Shown here piece by piece: positions 25,256 through 36,602 of a DNA stretch of 64,000 bases. Every line of letters begins with the position of its first letter. Position 1 is the first letter of the stretch. A program made the translations under genes and the position numbers. The notes below the pieces were generated by a model, which was given only the letters and a program-made list of their open reading frames with translations, made no database searches and was not told where the DNA came from. This DNA is from CAZBXE01 sp964496125. GTDB taxonomy: Bacteria; Chlamydiota; Chlamydiia; Chlamydiales; CAZBXE01. The stretch is from positions 124,001-188,000 of the forward strand of contig CAZBXE010000002.1 of NCBI GenBank assembly GCA_964496125.1, in the 5' to 3' direction.

Positions 25256-28200
25256 CTAAACAACAGAAGGAATAGATCTGATTTTCTGTGCAAAGGAGCT
25301 TTTGTCGCTAACGCCGACAGAGGGATCTAAGTGCAAAAGAGCAACTTTTCGGCTTCCTGCAACAAACTGAACCTTTACAGGGATCGAACCTGAAGACCCT
25401 TGTAAAATGGCCTTAAAATCTAAGATGTGACTTAAACTGACGCGATTTACATCCATTTCGACAACCAGGGGGGCGCTCTCTTTCTCACTCACTTTTGGCT
25501 TCTCCTTTTTTGGATAAGGCGCACGCCCTACCTGAAATTTTGTCTTATCGAAGGCTTTGTCACACTCTTCTACCATCTTTTCGTCAACTTGGTTCAGATC
25601 TCCTAGCCACTTGCAAGAGATCCTTTCTCCCTCCGGCTTTTTTTCAAATTGGAGAACGGCGTAAACAAGCTTATTCTCAGCTACAAGATCTTTTTTGTCC
25701 TCATACACATCCGACCAAACGGTCACCTCAAATTTTAACAAGCCATCGCTAATCGTAAGAAAGGCAAACTTCTTTTGGGTACGAGTTAGCTTAACCTTTA
25801 CTTCTTCCACAAGGAAGGAAGCTCTGAATACCGTATCCCCTGTCATCCCTTCAATCTTAGAGAGGGGGATGCACGAAAGCTTACCCTGCAATTCACGGTA
25901 ACTATCGAGGGGATGTCCTGATAAGAAAAACCCAAGCAGTTCCTTCTCCTTCAAAATCATTTCTTGCCTGGACGTGGGTAGCTGTACGACTGGGGGCGTT
26001 TCAAAACGCTTTTCCCCCTCATCACCAAGCAAGGCAAAGAACGTTCTGATGCCCGCATGTTCATTTTTTTGCTGCTTGGCCACTTCTTCATAAATGGGTT
26101 CGATACTCTCTCTTAATGCATCTCGTGACCAGCCTGTGAAATCAAAGCACCCTGCCTGCACGAGGATTTCGATCGCCTTCTTTCCAACCTTCCTTGTATC
26201 CATCCTCTTAATAAACTTATAAAGGCTCTGAAAGGGTCCTTTTTTCTCCCTCTGCTCCACAATCAGCTGGACAACCCCTTCTCCTACCCCTTTAATACCC
26301 GCCATCGCAAGGCGTATCCCTTGGTTTGTAGCGACAAACACCTCTCTTGATTCGTTAATATCAGGAGGGAGAACAGGGATGTTCATCGCTCGTGCTTCCT
26401 GGATAAACTTAGCAACTTTTGCTGTGTCATCCCGGTCGCACGTCATCAAAGCTGCCATCCACTCTTTGGGATAGTTCGCCTTGAGGTACGCAGTGACGTA
26501 GCTAAGGTAGGCATAAGCTGCAGCATGCGATTTGTTAAAACCATAAGCAGCAAATTTCTCCATACGGTCAAAAATCCGCATCGCGACCTCTTCTTCTACC
26601 CCACCCTTCATGGCCCCCGTGCGGAACTTCTCCCTTTGCTTGACCATCTCAGCCATATCTTTTTTACCCATAGCACGGCGAAGCACATCACCCTCACCTA
26701 AAGAATAGCCAGCAAGTTCGCTTGCAATTTGCATGACCTGCTCTTGGTAAACCATGATTCCATACGTTTCCTTCAGAATCTCCTTAATGGAGGGATGGTC
26801 GTACTCAATAGGCTCTCGGCCATGTTTTCGGTTGCAAAAGGAGGGAATCATATCCATCGGACCAGGTCGATAAAGCGAGCCTACCGCAATGATCTCCTCA
26901 AAGCAGTCGAGATGCAGGTTACGAGCAAGTTCCTGCATCCCCTGAGATTCTAACTGGAACACTCCAAGCGTTCTTCCTTGGTTGAGAAGCGCAAAGGTCG
27001 CTTGGTCATCTAGGGGCAAATTCACCCAATCGATTGACACCTTGAGGTCACGCCGAATAGCATCTACACACATCTGGATGCAGGTGAGAGTCTTGAGCCC
27101 TAAGAAATCGATTTTTAGCATCCCCACCATTTCCACAGGCTTCATAGAGTACTGTGTTACCGGGATTTCCACATCTTTTGAATTGCAGACAGGGATGTGT
27201 TCTGTAAGCGGCTCACCGCTTATGATGATACCCGCAGCATGAATACCCGTATTGCGGATTGAGCCTTCTAGCGTTTTACCAAGATCAATAATACGTCTTG
27301 CTTCCTCATCCTCTTCATAAAGCGATCTAAAATCCGGATCTTTTTCAAGAGCCTGGTTGAGTGTGATATTCAAATCCTCGGGAACACGCTTTGCAATCTC
27401 GTTGACTTTGGGCAAAGGAATGCTAAGAACGCGGCCGACATCCTTAATGGTCATTTTGGCTTTCATGGTTCCAAAAGTGATGATATGGGCAATATTTTGC
27501 TTGCCATACTTCTTCATGGTATAGTGGATCACCTCGCCGCGGCGGTCCATACAGATGTCAACATCAATATCGGGGTAGGAGATCCTCTCGGGGTTGATGA
27601 AACGTTCAAAGAAGAGATTAAAGCGTAGCGGTTCAATATCTGTGATCCCAATCAAAAAGAGGACAATCGAACCAGCTCCAGAACCCCTTCCTGGGCCCAT
27701 GGGGATGCCTTGGCATTTGGCCCAGTGGATGAAATCCCAGACAATAAGAAGATAGTCGCACATTCCCTTAGGGATAATCACGCTAAGTTCAAGCTCAAGA
27801 CGATCTCTTACAACTTGGAGAGGATCTTTCTCTGAATATTTCTTTTGCACACACGCAAGAACTGCAGGGGTGTATCTCTTTTCTATTCCTTCGAGGCAGA
27901 GCTGCTTCAAGAAAGCTTCCGCCTTTGCTGCCCGCTCTTTGTCTGTATACGACAACCCCTCAAGCGCAGGAGGGACAAAAACAGGATAATGCTTAGTTTT
28001 AAAATCAAGCTCTAAGTTACATTTTGCGGCCACATCGAGAGTGTTTTGCAAATACTCAGGATACTCAGGGAAAATGGCTAGCATCTCCTCCGGCGTCTTA
28101 AAGTAATACTCATGCGAGGCAAACGTTCTTCGCTTTGGGTTTGGAACACGAAACTTTAGATTGCCAAAAGAATCCTTTTCCCACATTTCACAAGGCTCAC

Positions 28201-28939
28201 CCGATTGGATATTGAGTAAAATCTCATGCGCTTTCCAATCGCCCCGCTCTGTATAATGGGTGTCATTTGTCACAATGCAGGGAATACCGTATTTTTTAGA
28301 GAGCTCCAAAAAGGCTTCATTGACAAAGGTTTGCTTTGCAATCAAATCCTCATACTGCTTAATGAGCCACGATTCTTGAGTCATTTCTTCTGCGTGGATA
28401 TTCTCCTCCAGCATTGTGTGCCGCTGGAGTTCTAAATAGAAATCTTCCCCAAAAAGCTTTATATACCAGGCGATGAGACTATCGACATTCTCTTTGGAAA
28501 GAAGGGCCTGGGCAAGTCTGCCTGAAAGGGATCCCGAAAGGCAGATTAATCCTTTGGTATGCTTTTCAAGCATTTCATGGTCGATGCGCGGTGTGTAATA
28601 AAACCCCTCTGCATATCCAATAGAAGAGAGCTTGGAGAGGTTGTGATATCCTTCCTTATCTTTAGCAAGAAAGACTTGCGAAAAGCTCGCTCGCCCTCCC
28701 ACCTTTTTGCGATCATGCCTGCTTTCTGGCGCAAGGTAGAGCTCACAACCGATGATCGGCTTGACCTTTTTGGATGTACATGCCTTGTAAAAGTCGACTG
28801 CACCAAAAAGATTCCCATTATCTGTAAGGGCTATGGCCGGCATATTGTGCTTTGCTGCCTTTTCAGCAAGAGCATAGACTGAAGCAGAGGCTTCAAGGAT
28901 CGAGTATTGAGAGTGGCTGTGCAGATGTACGAAGGGCAT
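25256..28939 (-). CDS. dnaE: DNA polymerase III alpha subunit
   Basis: Replicative polymerase (1227 aa). N-terminal PHP domain begins FVHLHSHSQYSILEASA. The C-family polymerase core has GPGRGSGAGSIVLFLIGITD and the catalytic Asp pair in SYPDIDVDICMDRRGEV, with the third Asp in KIDFLGLKTL. Helix-hairpin-helix (GIKGVGEGVVQLIVEQ) and OB-fold regions follow. Length is normal for chlamydial DnaE. uhpC lies upstream in the same direction, as in Chlamydia. Confidence 0.97.
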   Translation of the reverse strand: MPFVHLHSHSQYSILEASASVYALAEKAAKHNMPAIALTDNGNLFGAVDFYKACTSKKVKPIIGCELYLAPESRHDRKKVGGRASFSQVFLAKDKEGYHNLSKLSSIGYAEGFYYTPRIDHEMLEKHTKGLICLSGSLSGRLAQALLSKENVDSLIAWYIKLFGEDFYLELQRHTMLEENIHAEEMTQESWLIKQYEDLIAKQTFVNEAFLELSKKYGIPCIVTNDTHYTERGDWKAHEILLNIQSGEPCEMWEKDSFGNLKFRVPNPKRRTFASHEYYFKTPEEMLAIFPEYPEYLQNTLDVAAKCNLELDFKTKHYPVFVPPALEGLSYTDKERAAKAEAFLKQLCLEGIEKRYTPAVLACVQKKYSEKDPLQVVRDRLELELSVIIPKGMCDYLLIVWDFIHWAKCQGIPMGPGRGSGAGSIVLFLIGITDIEPLRFNLFFERFINPERISYPDIDVDICMDRRGEVIHYTMKKYGKQNIAHIITFGTMKAKMTIKDVGRVLSIPLPKVNEIAKRVPEDLNITLNQALEKDPDFRSLYEEDEEARRIIDLGKTLEGSIRNTGIHAAGIIISGEPLTEHIPVCNSKDVEIPVTQYSMKPVEMVGMLKIDFLGLKTLTCIQMCVDAIRRDLKVSIDWVNLPLDDQATFALLNQGRTLGVFQLESQGMQELARNLHLDCFEEIIAVGSLYRPGPMDMIPSFCNRKHGREPIEYDHPSIKEILKETYGIMVYQEQVMQIASELAGYSLGEGDVLRRAMGKKDMAEMVKQREKFRTGAMKGGVEEEVAMRIFDRMEKFAAYGFNKSHAAAYAYLSYVTAYLKANYPKEWMAALMTCDRDDTAKVAKFIQEARAMNIPVLPPDINESREVFVATNQGIRLAMAGIKGVGEGVVQLIVEQREKKGPFQSLYKFIKRMDTRKVGKKAIEILVQAGCFDFTGWSRDALRESIEPIYEEVAKQQKNEHAGIRTFFALLGDEGEKRFETPPVVQLPTSRQEMILKEKELLGFFLSGHPLDSYRELQGKLSCIPLSKIEGMTGDTVFRASFLVEEVKVKLTRTQKKFAFLTISDGLLKFEVTVWSDVYEDKKDLVAENKLVYAVLQFEKKPEGERISCKWLGDLNQVDEKMVEECDKAFDKTKFQVGRAPYPKKEKPKVSEKESAPLVVEMDVNRVSLSHILDFKAILQGSSGSIPVKVQFVAGSRKVALLHLDPSVGVSDKSSFAQKIRSIPSVV

Positions 28940-29006
28940 GATGATCTTGCACGAATTGTAACAAGGGGACTATTTTGCGACTAGTGTTTCTTTAAATGGC
29001 ATTTGG

Positions 29007-30434
29007 TCAGGCTGTCTGAGCTTCTGTTGTTTCTGGCTCGGTGGGGTTTTGCTGGACTGCTCTTTTCCCCTTCAATGACCAGAAGGGAAGTAGCAGTACA
29101 GTAGCCACAATACTGCAAACAATCATAGCCCAGAAAAATCCCGTCCAACCAAACTCTTGGGTGATCTTACCCAAAGGAAGGCCAGCAGAAGCGGCCCCAA
29201 TATAGGCAAACCAGCCTACAAAACCATTGGCCGTTGCGGCAGCATTCTTGGGAGCAAGCTCCGAAGCTGCCATCCCGATCAGCATTTGGGGCCCAAATAT
29301 TAAGAAGCCAAGGCCAAACATGCACGCCGTGTCCACAATATAGTGGATATAGGGCAACCAATAGAAAAGAACTGCCATTCCAATGATGCCTGCAGAGAAC
29401 AGGATATTCATAGGACCTCTTCTACCACCAAAGAAGTAGTCAGAAGCCCAGCCCGAAAAAAGCATCCCAAACACGCCGCCGACTTCAAACCAAAAAATCA
29501 TCGTACCAGAAGCAATGTAGGTGTAGCCCTTTGCTTCCACAAGGTAGAACACGGTCCAATCATTAAATCCAGTCCGGATGATGTAGATGAAAAAATAAGC
29601 ACACCCAAGAAGCCATATGTAGGAATTGGATATGACGTACTTAACAAGACTTTCTTTCGTAGAGAGCTTTTTCTCCTCGAAGGAGTCCTTTGCATACCCT
29701 GGATCGTTCTTATACTCTTCTACAGGTGGCAGACCTAAGGACTGGGGCGTATCTCGGAGGCGATTCATTAAAAAGAATCCAACGCAAATACAAATGGCAC
29801 CCGGGACAAACATCGCCATCCGCCAACCATACCAGTGGGCAAGCCAGGCTGCTACAATAGGGATAAGTGCGCCCCCTACATTATGCGAAACGCTTGCAAA
29901 ACCCCACCAGGTACCTCGCTCAGACTGAGAATACCAATGCGTCAAAAGACGCGCGCACGTTGTCCAACCAAATCCCTGGAACCAGCCGTTCAATCCCCAA
30001 AAAATCGCAAAGAGAATCAAAGAAGAGGAAAGGCCAAAGAGAATGTTAAAGACACCTGTTAAAATCAGGCCAATTGCCATAAAATAGCGTGGATTGGAAC
30101 GATCCGCCAAAATGCCGCTTGTAAACTTGCTAATCCCGTAAGTGACAGCGAGAATGCTTGCTACGAAACCAACTTGCGCCTTGTCATAGCCGAGCTCTGC
30201 CACGAGGGAAGGCATGGCAAAAGTAAAACTTTTACGAGTAAAGTAGTAAAATGCATAGCCAATGAACATCGAGTAAAACACCCGCCAGCGCCAATAGCTA
30301 TACTCCTTGTCAATACGATCTTTTCCTTGAATTCTTTCAATCGGGGGAGGGGGAGTGAAAAAGCTAAGTAATGATTGCAAAAATTTACTCCTAATGCGTG
30401 TCGGCACGTCCCGAAGAAAAGCAAGACTTTTCAT
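29007..30434 (-). CDS. uhpC: Hexose-phosphate transporter (UhpC-type, OPA family)
   Basis: Major-facilitator antiporter of the organophosphate:phosphate family (475 aa, about 12 hydrophobic helices). Family features include YAFYYFTRKSFTFAMPSLV in helix 1, GISKFTSGILADRSNPR, and GLNGWFQGFGWTTCARLLTH. In Chlamydia the orthologue takes up glucose-6-phosphate from the host, a key carbon source. It lies next to dnaE as in Chlamydia. The C-terminus is Glu/Thr-rich and cytoplasmic. Confidence 0.94.
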   Translation of the reverse strand: MKSLAFLRDVPTRIRSKFLQSLLSFFTPPPPIERIQGKDRIDKEYSYWRWRVFYSMFIGYAFYYFTRKSFTFAMPSLVAELGYDKAQVGFVASILAVTYGISKFTSGILADRSNPRYFMAIGLILTGVFNILFGLSSSLILFAIFWGLNGWFQGFGWTTCARLLTHWYSQSERGTWWGFASVSHNVGGALIPIVAAWLAHWYGWRMAMFVPGAICICVGFFLMNRLRDTPQSLGLPPVEEYKNDPGYAKDSFEEKKLSTKESLVKYVISNSYIWLLGCAYFFIYIIRTGFNDWTVFYLVEAKGYTYIASGTMIFWFEVGGVFGMLFSGWASDYFFGGRRGPMNILFSAGIIGMAVLFYWLPYIHYIVDTACMFGLGFLIFGPQMLIGMAASELAPKNAAATANGFVGWFAYIGAASAGLPLGKITQEFGWTGFFWAMIVCSIVATVLLLPFWSLKGKRAVQQNPTEPETTEAQTA

Positions 30435-30571
30435 GCTAGAAACGTTAAACTACATTTTGTTTTAGCCTTAATGCTGCTTTAAACTCAAGCTTTTTTTCGA
30501 AGCGGGATTGACGGCACCTATCAAAATATGTTACAAATGATCAAAACCTATTTGGATAATGGTAGAAAACG

Positions 30572-32464
30572 ATGATCAGCTTGATCCTAAACCCTACACT
30601 AAGTCCTCAGGAGAGATCGTTTTCAAAAAACATTGTATTAGTTGGAGGTGCCCTAGCCGAAAACGTAGACATTCTTCTCTCCAGCGAGCAGCACGACAAG
30701 ATCATCCTTCAGTTTAGCGCCCAGGACAACGAATGGTTTGTCCATAACGTGCAAAATGACCCTCTCCTTTCCCTCAATGATATCCCCTTTTGGAAACGCC
30801 TTATTAAACCAAGCGATCTGATCTCAGTCGGCGGGACCCAAATACAATTTAACAGTGTTCAAAAAGAAAATGAAAAAAGAGAGACCATTACCCCAAAAAT
30901 AACCCCTACGCCGACAACCTGGAAGATCATGAGGCAGGCGCACCACATTGCGCTCGAGGAAGGCGCTCATGCACCCCCTACGACAAAAGATGAAGAATTT
31001 ATTCCTACCTTTGCTATAAAAAAACTACCCCCAGAGGAGGATGAAAAGGTCCGATCTTTCCTAGAAGATGCCTGGCCACTGCCTACAAATCCCTCATATG
31101 AAGAGAAGGTTGCGTCCGAACTAAAATTTCATACACCACCCCCAAAGGTAGTACAAAAGTTTGCCCTCTATAGCGCGCTTATTCTGGCCACTCTCCTTGT
31201 GTCCGCGGTTGCCCTTTTCTACGTAATGCACGATCGAATTTTGCAACAAGAGGCACTGGCAGCCCAAGGACTTGCAGATGTAGCTGTAGCTCTTACCTAC
31301 GCAGAAATGCACAAGATCCATCCCGTCAATCAGAATTGGAACGACCCAGGATTTCTCTCCGATACCATCAATACGCTTCTGCCGACGGGTTATGAACCCC
31401 TTGGCAAGATTGATGCGCATGGAAACTTTCTCAAATGCCCTTATACACTGCGTGTTTATCTGAATGAGGATGCCACTCAATTTATTGCCATTGCTCAGCC
31501 TCTCCCCGGGATGCTCCAATGGCTCTTGCCAAAGAAAACCATCATTTTCGACTCCTCGAGCATGGAAATCCGTAAAACAAAAAGACTCCGAGAACTCAAC
31601 CGTCTTCTTGTGAAATCATATAATCTCCAAGAAGGGGAAGCCCTAGCCATTTCAGCTCTCTTTAGGCAAAGCGAGAAAATTCCCTTGTCCCAGCTCGAAC
31701 GGGGAAGAAAAAACTTAGGTTTTGCGCCGCCAAGAGAACTTGCTTACCTGCGCCCTGGTGCTGAAAACCACCTGTACAACGCCCCTCGCTACTATAAACT
31801 CGGGGAAGACATGCTCAAAGAATTAAACCTTGCCGCCAAACCCAGCAGAACAGCAAGCGACGGGGCACACCTTCTGCGAACGCTTGATCAATACTCGAAA
31901 TTCGATGATATGATTCTCTACACAACAGAAAGCTTTGCAAGCGCCCAATCCGCACAGAAAAGACTAAGTGGTCTGATGCACATCGAAGAACCCCTTGTAG
32001 GATACTTAGAGTTTAATAAAGAAGACGGAATCATCGACTGCCATCTGCTCATTGGCAATCGAGCTGCAAGACCAGAAGAAGTAATCCATACACCTCTTCA
32101 GGAGCAAATCGCCTATGTCATGAATGGAAAACAATCCTCTCGAAGGTCAGATGACAACACCATCAAGGACCAACCCCTCGACATAAAATCTCGGGATGCA
32201 CCCTCTTCGTTCCAAGTCTTCCCCTTGGCACGAGAAAGAGAGAAAGAGCTGCTCGAAAAAAGCAAAGAAATGGAGGCACTTCTCTCAGAGCATAGCCGCT
32301 TGCCCATCCCTCACTTTGCGCTCCGGTTCCAAGCCATTTGGGAAGAATTTCAAGAGGCCGACCAAAAGTATTTGGAAAAAATGCAAACCCTAAAAGAACT
32401 CATCGACAAGGACGCCCCCTCTCCCGAAGAGCTTGCGGGCAGCTCTTTTCCCCATGCTTTTTAA
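30572..32464 (+). CDS. FHA-like membrane-anchored protein
   Basis: A 630-residue protein. Residues 1-97 read like a forkhead-associated fold (SFSKNIVLVGGALAENVDIL, VHNVQNDPLLSLNDIPF, DLISVGGTQIQF), though the usual GR.....S..H signature is not clear. A Pro/Glu-rich linker leads to one hydrophobic helix (ALILATLLVSAVALFYVMHD, about residues 207-226); the remaining 400 residues are on the far side of the membrane and not recognised. The architecture recalls type III CdsD-like proteins (FHA plus membrane helix) but no match can be claimed. It overlaps the MBOAT gene by 11 bases. Confidence 0.5.
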   Translation: MISLILNPTLSPQERSFSKNIVLVGGALAENVDILLSSEQHDKIILQFSAQDNEWFVHNVQNDPLLSLNDIPFWKRLIKPSDLISVGGTQIQFNSVQKENEKRETITPKITPTPTTWKIMRQAHHIALEEGAHAPPTTKDEEFIPTFAIKKLPPEEDEKVRSFLEDAWPLPTNPSYEEKVASELKFHTPPPKVVQKFALYSALILATLLVSAVALFYVMHDRILQQEALAAQGLADVAVALTYAEMHKIHPVNQNWNDPGFLSDTINTLLPTGYEPLGKIDAHGNFLKCPYTLRVYLNEDATQFIAIAQPLPGMLQWLLPKKTIIFDSSSMEIRKTKRLRELNRLLVKSYNLQEGEALAISALFRQSEKIPLSQLERGRKNLGFAPPRELAYLRPGAENHLYNAPRYYKLGEDMLKELNLAAKPSRTASDGAHLLRTLDQYSKFDDMILYTTESFASAQSAQKRLSGLMHIEEPLVGYLEFNKEDGIIDCHLLIGNRAARPEEVIHTPLQEQIAYVMNGKQSSRRSDDNTIKDQPLDIKSRDAPSSFQVFPLAREREKELLEKSKEMEALLSEHSRLPIPHFALRFQAIWEEFQEADQKYLEKMQTLKELIDKDAPSPEELAGSSFPHAF

Positions 32465-33911
32465 TTCCTTCGAATATCTCCTCCTCTTTCTACCCCTTAC
32501 GTTTTTTCTCTACTTCCTATGCAATCACCTGGGTTATAACCGAGGAGGCCTCTACCTGCTGATACTGAGTTCCCTTCTCTTCTATAGCTACTGGCACCCC
32601 TCTGATCTACTCCTTCTTGCTATTTCTATCATTTTCAATTTCTTTATAGGAGGAGCACTTTTAAAAAGTAACGAACACAAAAAGAGCATTCTTATCTTTG
32701 GACTTGCCACGAACTTGCTCTTTCTTGGGTATTATAAGTACGGCGCTTTTTTTGCCCTCCTTATTAACTCTGGTTTGGGAATATCGCTTCCCCTCCCTAC
32801 CGCTATCCTTCCCCTGGCCATCAGTTTTTTTACCTTCCAACAAATTGCCTATCTTATCGACTGCTATAACAAGGAAGTAGAAGTGTATGAACTGCCCCAC
32901 TATACCCTTTTTATTGCCTTTTTTCCCCAATTGATCGCGGGCCCCATCGTACACCACAAGGAGATGATGCCCCAATTTTCAACAGAAAAGGCCAAAAAGA
33001 TCCACCTTGAAAATATTGCCCTTGGTCTTTTTCTTTTTTCTCTTGGACTTTTCAAAAAGGTCGCGATTGCAGATTCCCTTTCAAACTGGGTCGCTGCGGG
33101 GTTTGACCGGGCGGAGACGCTCTCTCTTTTTGACGGCTGGCTGACCTCTTTTTCCTACACTCTCCAGCTCTATTTTGACTTTAGTGGCTACACCGATATG
33201 GCTCTTGGGGGAGCGCTTCTGTTCAACATCAAGTTGCCGCAAAACTTTAACTCTCCTTACAAGGCAGATTCGATTCAAGAATTCTGGAAGAGGTGGCATA
33301 TGACCCTAAGCCGCTTTCTCAAAGACTATATCTATATCCCCCTGGGAGGAAACAGAAAGGGAAGCCTACGAACATACATAAACCTCATTTTGACCTTTTT
33401 GATAGGGGGGATCTGGCACGGGGCGGGATGGCTTTTTATTCTCTGGGGACTTCTTCATGGGGTAGCTCTTGCTTTCCAGAGATTTTGGCAAAAGACAAAC
33501 ATCTCCCTTCCAAAGACACTCTCTTGGTTTCTTACGTTTCACTTCATCAATATCAGCTGGGTTTTCTTCCGCGCTAGGGAATGGAACGATGCTATTAAAA
33601 TTCTTAGATCGATGTTTGGCTTCGATGGACTAGGGCTGCCTACCTGCCTTATTGACACATTCCCCCTTCTCTCCTCCTTCGGAATCATCGGCAAAGACAG
33701 CATATTTCTTGGAACACCTGGCGAATTTCAGCTCAAAGTTCTCCTAAAACTGCTTTTTTTCTTGGGGCTTGCCCTCTTTTGCAAGAATAGCAGAGAGATG
33801 ACAGAGAGGTTTAAGATGAAATGGCAGACAGCGATTCTTGCTGCCTTCTTTTGGGTCTATGGCCTTCTCTCTTTTGGGAACAGCACAGAATTTCTCTACT
33901 TTCAATTTTGA
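32454..33911 (+). CDS. MBOAT-family O-acyltransferase (AlgI/DltB-like)
   Basis: Multi-pass membrane acyltransferase (485 aa from the ATG giving MLFNSFEYLLLFLPLTFFLY, the usual AlgI-type start). Signature segments: FDFSGYTDMALGGALLFNI, FWKRWHMTLSRFLKDYIYIP, and the conserved catalytic His in GGIWHGAGWLFILWGLLHG. AlgI-type proteins transfer acetyl or other acyl groups across the membrane to extracytoplasmic polymers. It is followed after five bases by an SGNH-hydrolase-like gene, the common partner. The acceptor is unknown. Confidence 0.9.
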   Translation: MLFNSFEYLLLFLPLTFFLYFLCNHLGYNRGGLYLLILSSLLFYSYWHPSDLLLLAISIIFNFFIGGALLKSNEHKKSILIFGLATNLLFLGYYKYGAFFALLINSGLGISLPLPTAILPLAISFFTFQQIAYLIDCYNKEVEVYELPHYTLFIAFFPQLIAGPIVHHKEMMPQFSTEKAKKIHLENIALGLFLFSLGLFKKVAIADSLSNWVAAGFDRAETLSLFDGWLTSFSYTLQLYFDFSGYTDMALGGALLFNIKLPQNFNSPYKADSIQEFWKRWHMTLSRFLKDYIYIPLGGNRKGSLRTYINLILTFLIGGIWHGAGWLFILWGLLHGVALAFQRFWQKTNISLPKTLSWFLTFHFINISWVFFRAREWNDAIKILRSMFGFDGLGLPTCLIDTFPLLSSFGIIGKDSIFLGTPGEFQLKVLLKLLFFLGLALFCKNSREMTERFKMKWQTAILAAFFWVYGLLSFGNSTEFLYFQF

Positions 33912-33916
33912 GGCAC

Positions 33917-34945
33917 ATGTTGTCACCTGCAAAATGGCTTACAGTTTTCTTCAGTACCTTCTTCCTTATGATTACATCGGTTGGCACACTCAACTACCTC
34001 GTTGACCCTCTCTACTGCTTTAGAGCCCACCCGGGAAGGGGACGCTTTAACGATAGGCTCCAGACGACAAACCTTCTCCATTTTACCAAGGCAAACTTTG
34101 ACACTCTCCTTCTCGGATCAAGCCGCGTGAAAAATCTCGGGGATGATCTTTTCCTTGAAAACCACACCATCTTCAACTACGCTGCCGCGGGTATGAAACC
34201 ATCCGAATACGAAGAGTTTATCCGCTTTGCCAAAGAAGAAAACAAAGCAAAAAAAGTAAAAAGAATTTTGATTGGACTTGATTTTACAGGCTCCTCTCTT
34301 TCCCAAGATACCAAAAACAAATGGAAGCCTCCTAGAGAATACATCCAAAAGGCAACAGCCCCCTTTTATAGGCTGCAGCAGCTATTTACATTAGACGCCT
34401 TCCTCTACTCCACAAGATACCTCTTGAAATCCCTACAAAATAAAAAAAACACTCCCGTGATAGGCAGTGATCGGGATACATGGAACTTAGTGCAGATGAG
34501 TGCCTATAAGCAAATGTATGAGAGACATAGGTACAATGAGCAGTTTTGCAGATGCCTTCAAAAAATTGTGGCAGAGAATCAAGATGCAGAAGTTCTCTTC
34601 TTTACAACGCCTGTCTCGGCGCCCCTTTTCAAAGAGCTTGTCAAGTCAGGAAGACTACCGGAATATAAAAGATGGCTCAAAGATATTGTAAAAGCAGGAG
34701 GCTCTGTCACCCATTTTATGGACTTAAACTCAGTCACCACCTCTCCGAAAAATTTTCGAGATGAAAACCATATTCATATCCAACCAGGTAAGCTCATGCT
34801 TAAACGCCTGCTTCATATTCATGAAGAAGAAGTGCCTCTAGACTTTGGGGTTGTCCTTACAGAAAGTAATCTTGACACCTATCTGGCACATCTAGAAATG
34901 TCTCTGCTAAGATCATTAGAGGTTTCTATAGGAGCCTCTGATTAA
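33917..34945 (+). CDS. SGNH-hydrolase-like partner of MBOAT (AlgJ/DltD-like)
   Basis: A 342-residue protein with an N-terminal anchor (WLTVFFSTFFLMITSVGTL). The start was chosen five bases after the MBOAT stop. Block I serine is probably in TLLLGSSRVKNLGDD (a GSSR motif), and the C-terminal Asp/His pair in RDENHIHIQPGKLML, giving the SGNH triad. Such proteins complete acyl transfer begun by the MBOAT partner on a surface polymer. Acceptor not identifiable. Confidence 0.72.
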   Translation: MLSPAKWLTVFFSTFFLMITSVGTLNYLVDPLYCFRAHPGRGRFNDRLQTTNLLHFTKANFDTLLLGSSRVKNLGDDLFLENHTIFNYAAAGMKPSEYEEFIRFAKEENKAKKVKRILIGLDFTGSSLSQDTKNKWKPPREYIQKATAPFYRLQQLFTLDAFLYSTRYLLKSLQNKKNTPVIGSDRDTWNLVQMSAYKQMYERHRYNEQFCRCLQKIVAENQDAEVLFFTTPVSAPLFKELVKSGRLPEYKRWLKDIVKAGGSVTHFMDLNSVTTSPKNFRDENHIHIQPGKLMLKRLLHIHEEEVPLDFGVVLTESNLDTYLAHLEMSLLRSLEVSIGASD

Positions 34946-34987
34946 TTAGACATCTTCCGTAATTAAAATTTCCCCTTATAAACAGGC

Positions 34988-35017
34988 AAAAAAAAACGGA
35001 GCTGTTTCCAGCCCCGT
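34988..35017 (-). terminator. Intrinsic terminator of the WASP-like gene
   Basis: On the minus strand: ACGGGGCTG-GAAA-CAGCTCCGT followed by nine T residues. One mismatch in the stem. It lies about 33 bases past the stop of the gene at 35050. Confidence 0.85.
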
Positions 35018-35049
35018 ATGGTAAACATCTCGTTGTATGAGAGGCTTTA

Positions 35050-36405
<1,356 letters not shown>

Positions 36406-36602
36406 AATAACACCCTTCCTTGTTATATCTAAAAAATAAGGAAAGATTCTAACACTCATGTGTTTTTTATGTCAACTTAAACATGTGAAAGAAACATTAA
36501 ATTAAACAATTACACCCCATTGAACCCTCTTGCTCCATCTCACGAGGTGTGCTTCAAACGGTTTGTTGAAAATAATGGTGAAGAGCTGTATATTCTCCCC
36601 GT

